Source of the DNA: Mycoemilia scoparia
Taxonomy: Eukaryota; Kickxellomycota; Kickxellomycetes; Kickxellales; Kickxellaceae
Direction: 5' to 3'
DNA: 19,718 nucleotides
Assembly: GCA_027575805.1 (NCBI GenBank)
Contig: JANBPU010000285.1
Location: 1-19,718, forward strand
In this document: positions 10,001 through 18,495 of the stretch, piece by piece
Layout of the letters: every line of letters starts with the position of its first letter
Position numbering within the stretch: position 1 is the stretch's first letter
The notes under the pieces: model-generated
Told to the model about the DNA's origin: nothing
Databases searched by the model: none
What the model saw: the letters and a program-made list of their open reading frames with translations, nothing else
Program-made: the position numbers and the translations under genes

Positions 10001-10565
10001 GGCTCCTTTATCTACCAGGTATCAACAGGAATATACGCCACAAGCGCATTCTTACCAGCACTATTATCCTCATCAATTCCAAAGTGAGGTACAGAATTCC
10101 AATGATAATATGGCTATGTTTAAGCCAGCTCACCAATCCCACACTGTGGTTTATAATTGCCACACTAGTCCGATATACTATGGATATCCAGTTTATTCGT
10201 ATCCATATCAGCAACTATATGCTCCTCAGGTTTCGGCCACTCTTCCACACCATACTACCCCCGCACAAAAAAATCCGTTACCACAATACGCTGCTCAGCA
10301 GCAGCAGCAGCAGCAACATCTTCAACCCTGTAACATACCATATATGGGATTGTATCCTAATCAGTATCCTATAGTGCCGAGCCCTAATATTATTCCTCCA
10401 CTTCCATCATCAGATATAGTCCCGATTAGTGATGAAAAAAGCCCAGATCCGACTTCTACTTCTTTGAGCGCCACCAATTCCACCGTAGTAGATAATGGAT
10501 CCCAAAGGTTAAAAGAAAATCAGGAATCCTCTGATCCTCCAAAAGGTAGCAATACAGTGAACTAA
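7034..10565 (+). CDS. three-RRM RNA-binding protein with low-complexity C-terminus (four exons)
   Basis: Spliced model: 7034-7391, 7517-7781, 8022-8154, 8268-10565, giving 1017 aa; all junction phases agree. Introns are GT-AG (125 nt), GT-AG (240 nt) and GC-AG (8155-8267, 113 nt). RRM1 is about 202-279, with RNP2 CIFIGSL (203-209) and RNP1 KPYGFVQF (244-251). RRM2 is about 285-360, with RNP2 LYITRI and RNP1 GGQAFIVKY near 326-334. RRM3 is about 505-585, with RNP2 VFVGQI (508-513) and a degenerate RNP1 around W551. Residues 1-200 are Asn/Ser/Thr-rich, with an eight-Asn run and an acidic SSSSSDSDEE patch just before RRM1. Residues 360-500 are Gly/Ser/Gln-rich. After 590 the chain is Gly-, Gln-, Asn-, Pro- and Tyr-rich, prion-like. 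It probably binds mRNA and may join ribonucleoprotein granules; the exact orthologue is not recognised. The ATG context (G at -3, G at +4) is good. Confidence 0.88.
8155..8267 (+). other. GC-AG spliceosomal intron in RRM1
   Basis: The exon ends in CAAG and the intron begins GCAAGT, the perfect 5' consensus of the rare GC-AG class, and ends in TTTAG. Splicing joins FVQFK to YVKDANKIL, restoring a continuous RRM. The nearby GT at 8159 would break the frame. Confidence 0.8.
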
Positions 10566-10820
10566 ATGTTTACGAGTGGCAAATTTCAAAATTTTATCAA
10601 GTATTGATAATTGATTTCATAAAGATATCCCTAATTTATTATTCTTTTTTTTCTAGTAGTATTAAAGAAAATAGATTTTTAGTTTACCTTATACATTTTT
10701 TTGTTGTTAGAAAAATCGTATAGTCTTTTTCTTTTTACTTACTTGCTTTTCTTTTCTTGTTTTTGTTTTCTTTTTTTTAGCTTTTTACTTTACTAAGGGA
10801 AAAATCAAATTATTGTCAAT

Positions 10821-10930
10821 ATATGTGAGGTTATTTTTGAATGACTAGTTACTCATTTAGCTGTAATTACCCCTATAATCATTGATGGCCTCTAAAAGGA
10901 GGTGGTACCCTTCAAAAATATGATCTATAT
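10821..10930 (+). mobile_element. family 1 MITE-like element, copy C
   Basis: About 110 bp. Left end ATATGTGAGGTTATTTTTGA and right end CTTCAAAAATATGATCTATAT are imperfect inverse copies. The interior has ACTAGTTACTCATTTAGCTG and a short internal palindrome TGATTA-type pair around CCCCTA (TAATTACCCCTATAATCA). It aligns best with copy B. Confidence 0.75.
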
Positions 10931-11226
10931 AACCTTGAATTGTTTTTGTCAACTTATTATAAGAAGTCTCTGTTGTATAGTACACTGGATTAAGATGAAT
11001 TGATTCAATCTAATTTGATCCCGATATACTTATTGGGATTCATTCTTTTTTTCTACTCCTTAAATCAACCAAAACTGAGTATGGATAATTATCAGATCCA
11101 GATCGTTTTTTCTTTTTTTTTTAAATTTTCCGTCTAAACATTACCAACATTTACCCTTGCAATTCCCTTTTATCGACTTCATATACCTTGAAAGCAGCTT
11201 AGATATTATTTTCAGAGATCCATACA

Positions 11227-11234
11227 TATATAAA
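11227..11234 (+). promoter_or_regulatory. TATA box for the DUS2 gene
   Basis: TATATAAA lies 51 bp upstream of the ATG at 11278, implying a very short 5' leader. Confidence 0.5.
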
Positions 11235-11277
11235 CGCTCTACCTCCAATAACAACTAAATTCACATACACACACAGA

Positions 11278-12531
11278 ATGACCCAAGAACAAACAAATAC
11301 TTCAACTACACAAGGACCTCAAAATACTCCAACCACAACTACAACAAAAAAGGATTACAAAGAAATATACCGCAATGGGTTCTTTCTAGCCCCCATGGTC
11401 CGTGTCGGCACACTGCCCATGCGCCTGCTATCATTAGATTTTGGAGCCGATTTAGTATGGGGTCCTGAAATAATCGACAAAAGCATTATAGGGACGACCC
11501 GAGTCTACGATGCAAAACACGGCCTAATCCGGTATATAAAAAAAGGCGGACAAAAAAGTATATTTGAATGCCATGTTTCGGAAAAAGACCGTCTGATCTT
11601 CCAGCTAGGAACCGCCAATCCTGATCTTGCTCTGCAGGCAGCAAAACTTGTTCAGAACGATGTCAGAGGGGTCGATTTAAATTGTGGTTGTCCAAAGGCC
11701 TTTTCGGTCCATGCTGGCATGGGAGCAGCCCTTTTGTCGGAGCCAGATAAGTTGTGCTCAATCCTAGAAAACCTAATCCAAAACCTGGACATCCCGGTTT
11801 CTTGTAAAATCCGGATGCTGCCCGAACAGGCACCAACAATCGAGCTGGTCAAAAAGATCGGCGCAGTCAAGGGATTGCAGGCGCTTACGATTCATTGTCG
11901 AACTCGAGATATGAGGTCACGGGAAAAGGCAATGTGGCATCGGCTAAGAGAATTGGTTGATTGTGTTCCACACTTACCAGTCGTGCTTAACGGGGATATT
12001 TTTGAGTACGAGGATATGGCTAAAGCTATCGAGGAGACCGGAGCTACAAGTGTGATGACAGCCAGAGGGGCCCAATCTAACCCTTCACTGTTTAGGAAGG
12101 AGGGGAAGTTGGATACTTTGGAAGTCCAGCGAATGTATGTCAAGAAGGCTGTGTCTGTTGATAATTTATATGCTAATACAAAGTATACGATTTTGCAAAT
12201 GTATGAGGATGAGGATACCAAGACTGAGCTGTACAGAAGCTTGACGAATTCAAAGACTTATAAGGATCTGTGCAAGGTTTTGGGGTTGGAGGAATATTAT
12301 GAAAAGGAAGCACTGAAGATATTTGAAGGATATGGGAGTGAGGATCGAGTGCTGAGCAAAAAAGAAAAGAAGCGCAAATATCTAAACGGGCTTGATGGCC
12401 AAGAGATTACTTCAGGAGGTCATTCTGTGAAAGATAATAGTTGTGGGGTTGAGAGTGGTAATGGTCAAAGCCATGGCCAAGGTGGCTGTGATAAGGAAAC
12501 AGAATGCAAAAAGGTTCGAGCCAGTACATAA
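11278..12531 (+). CDS. SMM1: tRNA-dihydrouridine synthase, DUS2/SMM1 type
   Basis: A 417-aa, single-exon, FMN-dependent enzyme that reduces uridine to dihydrouridine in the tRNA D loop; in yeast this member modifies U20. A Thr/Gln-rich start (1-25) precedes a TIM-barrel domain. The FMN-binding signature APMVRVGTLPMRLL (38-51) is the DUS2 version of the family motif. NCGCPK (135-140) carries the catalytic cysteine C138. K177 (CKIR) and H206 (HCRTRDMRSR) match substrate- and flavin-binding positions. The ARGAQSNPSLF segment is the typical C-terminal barrel strand. A helical domain follows, then a Lys-rich, Gly/Ser-rich tail. Length and motif order fit fungal Smm1 and not DUS1, DUS3 or DUS4. It lacks the double-stranded RNA-binding domain of the animal DUS2. 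No N-terminal targeting peptide is obvious. Confidence 0.93.
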   Translation: MTQEQTNTSTTQGPQNTPTTTTTKKDYKEIYRNGFFLAPMVRVGTLPMRLLSLDFGADLVWGPEIIDKSIIGTTRVYDAKHGLIRYIKKGGQKSIFECHVSEKDRLIFQLGTANPDLALQAAKLVQNDVRGVDLNCGCPKAFSVHAGMGAALLSEPDKLCSILENLIQNLDIPVSCKIRMLPEQAPTIELVKKIGAVKGLQALTIHCRTRDMRSREKAMWHRLRELVDCVPHLPVVLNGDIFEYEDMAKAIEETGATSVMTARGAQSNPSLFRKEGKLDTLEVQRMYVKKAVSVDNLYANTKYTILQMYEDEDTKTELYRSLTNSKTYKDLCKVLGLEEYYEKEALKIFEGYGSEDRVLSKKEKKRKYLNGLDGQEITSGGHSVKDNSCGVESGNGQSHGQGGCDKETECKKVRAST

Positions 12532-12905
12532 TAAAACAAAATCACGGCATTATTCAAAGACATTGTGTAGACCACATCCCTATCTTCAAAAGCAAAGTTC
12601 CTTGCACCACACACACAAATTATAGAAAGTTTGGTTACTTGTCCATGTAAAATACATTGATAGAAAAAAATAAAAGCATAAAATAAAGAATAATTGTTAC
12701 ACACTAAAATCAAGATCATAAATAAGAAGGAGTATTAATAGCTCTGTTTAAATTTAACTGGCTGTGCTTGTAATTTAGCATGCCGTCCAAACACAGTAGA
12801 CTAAAACCAGAACCAGAACACCTCAAGACCAGGATTAATAAAAAAGATAGCAGATTTGAATATCCCATGGATCGATATCAAAGTGTTTGTAATGTAACCT
12901 GAATT
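12532..12905. other. convergent intergenic region
   Basis: The 3' flank between the plus-strand DUS2 gene and the minus-strand 100-aa frame. AATAAA-like sequences occur near 12667-12686 and could serve polyadenylation. No gene or clear repeat is seen. Confidence 0.6.
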
Positions 12906-13208
12906 TTAATCAGCCGTTGATAACATGACAATGATATAAGGCAATCTAAACGGGATGATTATAGCTGGGTATAGCAGAATTCTTTGGATGGTTCTGCGGA
13001 CTTGTTTGCAATGCTTGGATGTCGTAAATGAAACTGGATTGACTTGGCTGTTGTTGCTGGCATTGGTGTTATTGCTCCTAGTATTGCTGCCTGGGTTTGA
13101 AGGATAAGGATGATTGTGGCTAGGACCTTCAGGAACCAAAACATAGCAGTTTCCCAACTTTTCAGGAGACAACATTAGAGCTGTTGGGTCATAGCTAATA
13201 TAATACAT
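12906..13208 (-). pseudogene. 100-aa frame, possible receptor (GPCR) fragment
   Basis: ATG-started frame of 100 aa. Residues 1-30 are mixed, residues 31-58 are an Asn/Ser/Pro-rich linker, and residues 66-96 read KQVRRTIQRILLYPAIIIPF and onward, a basic cluster leading into a hydrophobic segment with YP and LP. This arrangement (low-complexity loop, RR-I-RxLLYP, membrane helix) resembles the third cytoplasmic loop and sixth helix of fungal G-protein-coupled receptors. The other helices are absent on both sides, so it may be a degenerate fragment. The sequence TCTCAG just before the ATG could be a splice acceptor, which would extend the frame upstream by one Val codon, but I find no matching exon. 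It could also be a real small gene of unknown role. Confidence 0.35.
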
Positions 13209-14070
13209 TACATCTGAGATATGATGAGAGTGAATTGTTTAGTTTGGTTTTGAATCATCCTGATAAAAAATAATTCAATCAGATTGACTCTTAACTGATC
13301 AGAATCCAGAATTAGGATTTACTTTTCCTATGTTTTTATTAGTTTCATTAGTTCTTTAAAACATCATCATCATTTTCTACCTTTTAAAAACCATATATTT
13401 ATTTAAATAAATAAAGCTATAGTTGAAAGAATTTGAAGAAACATTATTCAGTAAAATGCTATAAACTTATATATATGGGTAATAATTTTTGAAGAGTGAA
13501 AGTTTACTAGTAAAACTGGACATTCATTTGGCTGTGATTCCCCTATAATCACTGGTCCCCAAAATTCACCCTTCAAAAATTATGATCCATATTGTATTCC
13601 ATCTCCCTTGTTCTAGTTTGTTCTGTATCATCCTGAATGAATTCTCATTCTTTCATTTTATTACACTTTAAACTCATCCTGACCTATTCTGAATATAGTT
13701 ATTCAGTATCGACCTTCCTGATAGACCAGACTTGTTCTGAATGACCTAGGTCTGCCATTTATATTACATTTGGCCTATTGTGTTCAACCTATTGAATTTG
13801 TTGTTGTACAATGAGCTATACAGGTCTGGAGATGTCATTATCAGAGAGACTAGACATAAGTCGTAAAAAATTTATAAATATAAATAATATAAGACTCACA
13901 AATATAAGACCAATAATAATAATAATAGAAATAAAGCTAGATGTAGTCCAGAAAGGTCTAATCCCACTATGAAGTGATGGTCTGCAGCCAAATCAGAATT
14001 CTCTTATTAACAATGAAAAAGAAGAAAAACTATTCTATTAAAAAACTTGATCAAACTAGTAACTCCAAAT
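13209..14070. other. intergenic region with a MITE
   Basis: About 0.86 kb upstream of the 100-aa frame and downstream of the seryl-tRNA synthetase. It holds family 1 element copy D. The motif TCATCCTGA occurs three times around it (near 13254, 13627 and 13673). No gene is seen. Confidence 0.65.
13473..13592 (+). mobile_element. family 1 MITE-like element, copy D
   Basis: The best preserved copy, 120 bp. The ends ATATGGGTAATAATTTTTGA and, inverted, ATATGGATCATAATTTTTGA match over about 28 positions with few mismatches, continuing into GAAGAGTGAA / GAAGGGTGAA. Interior: the 22-nt block shared with copy A (13496-13517), CATTTGGCTGTGATTCCCC and TATAATCACTGG. It lies between the 3' end of the synthetase and the 5' side of the receptor-like frame. 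Confidence 0.88.
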
Positions 14071-15989
14071 TCATGAATTACTACCAGATGTTGATGTATG
14101 TGGTACCTTGAGTGACTCAACGCCCATCATCCAAGGTCTCAACACTTTAGGAATATACAAACATTTTTCTTTTTCGTTATAATGAGTCTCAAGTAACGCC
14201 ACCAATGTTCTAGGAACCGCACAAGCTGTACCATTAAGGGTATGAACAAAATCCAACCCGCCTCCATCTTTCTTGCCACTTTTATACCTGATATTGAGTC
14301 TACGGGCCTGGAAATCAGTACAATTAGATGCACTAGAAATTTCTCCCCATTTACCACGGCCTGGCATCCATGCTTCGATATCATATTTTCGGTAAGCAGC
14401 AGCACCCAATTCATGGGTTGGCATATCAAGAACTCTATAATTTAATCCTAGGTCTTGGAAAATTGATTCCTGAATGCCACGAATTTCTTCCAATATGTAG
14501 TTGCTTTGGTCAGGAGTTGATATTACTACCATTTCGACTTTGGTAAATTGGTGTAATCTGTAGAGGCCTCGAGTATCTTTTCCGCCAGCACCTGCTTCGG
14601 CACGGAAACAGTGGCTTACTCCTACCATGCGGGTTGGGAGGGATAGACTATTATTTGATGACTGTTGTAGGTGATGGGTTGGATGCCAGGGCATATCTGT
14701 TGCTGTTATCATGCTGTCAAGCATTGTGGAATCATTATTATTTGAATATGTTGTGGATGGTGGAGTGTTGAATACTTTGTCAGCATGAAATGCAACCAGT
14801 GGAATTTCGGCGGTAGCTACTAAGCATAGTGGGTTAGTGGTTTGATATTCTTTGGTCTGTAGTTGTGGTTCAGGTTCAACTGGAGAAACTTGATAGATCT
14901 GGCTAGGTTCTGCAGTTGGTGTAATTCCATCGCCATTATTAATATTGGTGGTTGCTGCTCGGGGTCTAAATCCACATGCAGCAATAATATCTGCTCTAGC
15001 CATATCGGGCACAACATAAGGTACATATCCTTTAGCCATAGCCTTTTGTAATGAAAACTGGACCAATGCTTGTTCAAGCAATGCTCCAGCACCAACTAAA
15101 TAATGGAATCTACTTCCTGCCACCTTGGATGCTGATTCAGTATTGGCAATTCCTAGGCTCTGGTAAATGTCGACATGATCTAAATAAGATGGTTTCGAAC
15201 TACCACTACCGCTGGTGTTGATAAAAGCATTATTATTTTGGCTATGGAGGTTGGTGGCAGCTTGATGATATTCTTGAACTACCTTTGCTGCTGATTCGTC
15301 ACCAATTGGTACATCAGGATGTGTAGAATTTGGGATCTTGGATGCCTCATGAACCATGTTGTCTTCAATTGATTGTAGCTCGGATTTTAAATCTTTGATC
15401 TGGTCTTTTAGATCATTAGCTTTTTTTGCCAAGCTCTCTTTGGTTTCTCCGCCACTATCATCATTGTTATCCTCTAGTTGCTTATCCTGGCTTGTTTGGT
15501 CTGCTGGTTTCATTTTTGACCCCTTCTTGTTGGCAGCAGCCATCATTTTACCAAAACGTTTAGATACTTGGTTTAATTGACTACGTAGTTCATTTAATTT
15601 TGTAGTTGCTGTACGAAATTGTTCGTATAGTTGGCCAACTATGTGCGGATCTGCATCGTGGACATTACGGTTTTTGGCATTTTGGAGGATTTGATCGGCA
15701 TTGTCTCGAATGTATTTGTAGTTGTATACTCCTCTATATTGATTTGGTGGCATTGAATTTGTGGCTAATGTTTGTATAAGCCAGTGTATATAGATTAGCT
15801 ATGCATTTAGTGCGTGGGTAGATGTATGATTAGGACTATTGGTTGTGTGTTTGAGCTATATTGCTTACCATTGCCATTGCTGCTTTTTGATGAATATTCG
15901 TACTTTGCCGCATACAAATATATCTGTTGGTGGTGGTGTTTTATGTATAGACGTAGGTTCTGCCTACAAATCAAGGCTCGAATCGCCAT
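14071..15989 (-). CDS. DIA4: seryl-tRNA synthetase, mitochondrial type (two exons)
   Basis: Class II synthetase charging mitochondrial tRNA-Ser. Spliced model: exon 1 at 15989-15869, intron 15868-15765 (GTAAGC...TTAG, 104 nt, phase 1), exon 2 at 15764-14071, giving 604 aa. Exon 1 starts at an ATG in excellent context (ACCAAAATGGCG) and encodes MAIRALICRQNLRLYIKHHH, a basic, non-acidic mitochondrial targeting signal. Residues about 55-180 are the tRNA-binding coiled-coil arm (YKYIRDNADQ... with a Lys/Asp-rich insertion). The catalytic core follows: TAEIPL (358-363), motif 2 beginning FRAEAGAGGKDTRGLYRLHQ (427-446) and motif 3 LNGTACAVPRTLVALLE (550-566). An Asn/Ser/Thr-rich insertion at about 375-417 separates HADKVF from the motif 2 strand. 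It resembles bacterial and organellar SerRS, not the cytosolic enzyme. DIA4 is the yeast mitochondrial homologue. Confidence 0.92.
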
Positions 15990-17151
15990 TTTGGTTACAG
16001 CTAGCTTTATTAGACAAAAAAGAGTGACGGGTTGTAGACTTATCTTTTGCTTCATAATTTCCGATTATATAAGACACAATGTTTGATCTTGATATTAATA
16101 TTATGGGTTGACGTTAAAGCTTATTATTTTCTGATATTTTGCTTGAGCATATGATTCTTAATGGAAGCAAATGGGGTAGCGAGTCCAAGCCTCTCTGTTT
16201 TTACAAAGGTTATCAATAATCTGACATAGAAATATGGCCCTATTTCATTTAAAATTTTGTTTATTTGCTATTTTAGAACATAAACTTTGCTATATATGTC
16301 AACCATGTATGTTGATCTTTATATTATAGAAATATAAAAGTCCAGAATTACATACATGCTATGTTTTTATTTCTAGCTTGGTTTAGCTTTGTTGTTAACA
16401 GTATTTATTTTTGACATTTATACTTATAATTGTAAAAAAGCTTGCATATTACTCAGAACCAGAAAACCTCTCTCTTATTTGGTACAATGGCCACAAATTG
16501 AGGATCAACACTTTTAACAAGAATTTTGACACAAAAGCAATATCAAGATTATACATACGTGCTTTAGCAATATATTAGCCCATTTTTGGTGACAAAATGA
16601 ACAAAAACAGGGATAGAAAAAATATATGCCATTTAAAATTAACACAACAAATACAAAAATGATAATAACTTTATACTAGACAAATTTTATGAGATTGGCC
16701 CATTGAAAGTTATTGGCACCATTATGGCATAGTTATTATGATTAATTGGCTAGTCGGCTTATAAATGTGAAAGGTCAAAATCAAACATGTCATATTTAAA
16801 AACAGACTAGTCAATTGATTTCGCCATAGTGGTGGCTTTTAAATATTAGTAATGACTCCCGCTCCCCTCCCATTATTCTCGGAATTTCATTTCTATCTTT
16901 GTTTTAATAATATTATTTTCTCCTAGCATTTTGATATTTCAAACAATCCATTTTGCTATTTTTTAGATTATAATAATAAAAAGCGCCAATATTAAATGCC
17001 AGGCTTTCATTATGTGCGCATGTGAATTAGTGGTGGGAAAATATATAAAATTCAAAAGAAATTGATATTATTTAAAATAAAAACTACCATAGAACCACCA
17101 CTACCATTGCTACTACGTATAATAATAGTAATAATTGTGTTTTATTAATGT
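15990..17151. other. 1.2-kb AT-rich intergenic region
   Basis: Between the 5' end of the synthetase and the 3' end of the repeat protein, both on the minus strand. It is very AT-rich and contains a single hairpin element (16715-16836). No open frame of coding character is seen in it apart from an alternative upstream ATG (16055) in frame with synthetase exon 1. Confidence 0.65.
16715..16836. mobile_element. hairpin-forming inverted-repeat element (single copy here)
   Basis: Two inverted pairs are nested at similar spacing. Outer: GGCACCATTATGGC (16715-16728) against GCCATAGTGGTGGC (16823-16836). Inner: AATTGGCTAGTC (16744-16755) against GACTAGTCAATT (16805-16816), 11 of 12 matching. The whole could fold as one 122-bp stem-loop. 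It is unlike families 1 and 2 and may be a third MITE-type element or a structured RNA. Only one copy is in the window. Confidence 0.5.
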
Positions 17152-18495
17152 TTACCAAAATAGTTTGCCAAGTGGAATCTCATCACCAGACTTATTAGTT
17201 GTTATAGGCTTATTATCGATAATCACTGAGCTTCCAATTTCTGCAAACTTTGATGTAGCTACTGACGATAAAGCTTTGCTCTTTTCGTATTCATCGTCAA
17301 TGTCGTCATCAAGAAGTCCACCAAATAATCCACCGCCTCTCTTTTTAGAACTACTATGGGCATTAGGAGGTGGAGTTGAAGTTCCTGTTTGCTGAGATGC
17401 TGTTCCAGTAGTTTTAGACTCATCATAATCATCATCATCGTCATCACCAAGGAGTGCACCAAAAAATCCACCGCCTCCTCTCCTTGAACTGCTGCTATTA
17501 CTACTATTAGAACCATTAACTGTTGCAGTAGCCGAAGACCCTCCAATTTTTGAACTTTCATCATAATCATCATCATCATCATCACCAAGGAGTGCACCAA
17601 AAAATCCACCACCTCCTCTCCTTGAACTGCTGCTATTACTACTATTAGAACCATTAACTGTTGCAGTAGCCGAAGACCCAACATTTTTTGAACTCTCATC
17701 TTCGTCGTCATCATCATCGAACCCACCAAATAGTCCATGATGTCCCTTCTTACTATCTTTATCCTCGTTGTCGTCATCATCATCATCATCAAACAATCCA
17801 AAATGTCCGGTAGGTATCAACTTTCCAATAATACCGTCACTTCCCAATGGGTTTCTAAGTCCAGTAGGAATCATTGCTCCAACTGGATTCTTTAAAGCTT
17901 TATCAACTTCTTCAAGTATACTATGAATTTCAGTCAAATTCATATGATGTTTGGGCGGTTTCACACTCACAGTACCATTTACATTTGTTGCTGCATCTGT
18001 ACCATTTGTTTGTAAACCTGGTAGTACACCGCTGCCATTATCGGGGGTCGATTTGTTGTGTGGTATCAAGCTTTTAATCTTTTCTATTTCCTTCTTTATT
18101 GCATCTTTAATTTTGTGAATTATTTCACTGACACCACCACCAGTAGTAGTAGTAGCAGTAGTAGTTTTCTTGTCATCATTGTGAGTACTAGGGAAAAGAG
18201 GAGAAGAATATTTGCCACCACTGTTTGAACTTTTGTTGGTATCACAAAAGAGTACTTTTTTAAATACTTTTCCGAATAACGGGATTTTTCCGGCGTATTG
18301 GCATCTCAGTGGTTCTGGTTTATGATACCATGGTAATATTTTTTCAAAATCAAATAGTCCTGGTTCAACTTCAACTCCTGGAGCTGGTGCTGCTTCTATT
18401 TGTTTGACATGGATGTTTAAACCGACAGTTGTTATCAAAAACAATGTTAATAGAGTCTGTGGTGATAATGATGGGCTTGGAGAATATAATTTCAT
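17152..18495 (-). CDS. secreted acidic repeat protein with dibasic sites (Kex2-processed repeat candidate)
   Basis: Single-exon 447-aa protein. Residues 1-36 form a signal peptide (hydrophobic about 14-26, likely cut near EAA/PAPG). A first domain (37-90) has two cysteines, C65 and C84. A Thr-rich linker, then an amphipathic Lys/Glu/Ile helix (122-144) and several N-glycosylation sequons (N148, N153, N164, N173, N186) follow. From about 230 the chain is a series of units built as FG-hydrophobic, then a 5-8 residue Asp run, then a Ser/Asn-rich spacer. Boundaries carry basic pairs: KK 249-250, RR 292-293, RR 338-339, KKR 384-386. Units 2 and 3 are nearly identical with a 46-residue period. In fungi such spacing suggests Kex2 cleavage in the Golgi, releasing peptides that start GGGGFFGALLG; this is inferred. 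The Asp runs could instead bind Ca2+ in a wall protein. Family not recognised. Confidence 0.8.
   Translation of the reverse strand: MKLYSPSPSLSPQTLLTLFLITTVGLNIHVKQIEAAPAPGVEVEPGLFDFEKILPWYHKPEPLRCQYAGKIPLFGKVFKKVLFCDTNKSSNSGGKYSSPLFPSTHNDDKKTTTATTTTGGGVSEIIHKIKDAIKKEIEKIKSLIPHNKSTPDNGSGVLPGLQTNGTDAATNVNGTVSVKPPKHHMNLTEIHSILEEVDKALKNPVGAMIPTGLRNPLGSDGIIGKLIPTGHFGLFDDDDDDDNEDKDSKKGHHGLFGGFDDDDDEDESSKNVGSSATATVNGSNSSNSSSSRRGGGGFFGALLGDDDDDDYDESSKIGGSSATATVNGSNSSNSSSSRRGGGGFFGALLGDDDDDDYDESKTTGTASQQTGTSTPPPNAHSSSKKRGGGLFGGLLDDDIDDEYEKSKALSSVATSKFAEIGSSVIIDNKPITTNKSGDEIPLGKLFW
17421..17679. repeat. 138-bp tandem repeat inside the secreted protein gene
   Basis: The unit starting at 17421 recurs at 17559 (period 138 bp, 46 codons). 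Over the first roughly 120 bp the copies differ at only two positions, both silent. A more diverged unit lies on each side. This points to a recent in-frame duplication, probably variable in number between strains. Confidence 0.88.

Larger units (their letters stand above)
10566..11277. other. intergenic region with a MITE and the DUS2 promoter
   Basis: About 0.7 kb between two same-strand genes. It starts with T-rich 3' flank of the RRM gene, then holds family 1 element copy C, then the DUS2 promoter. No gene is seen. Confidence 0.7.
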
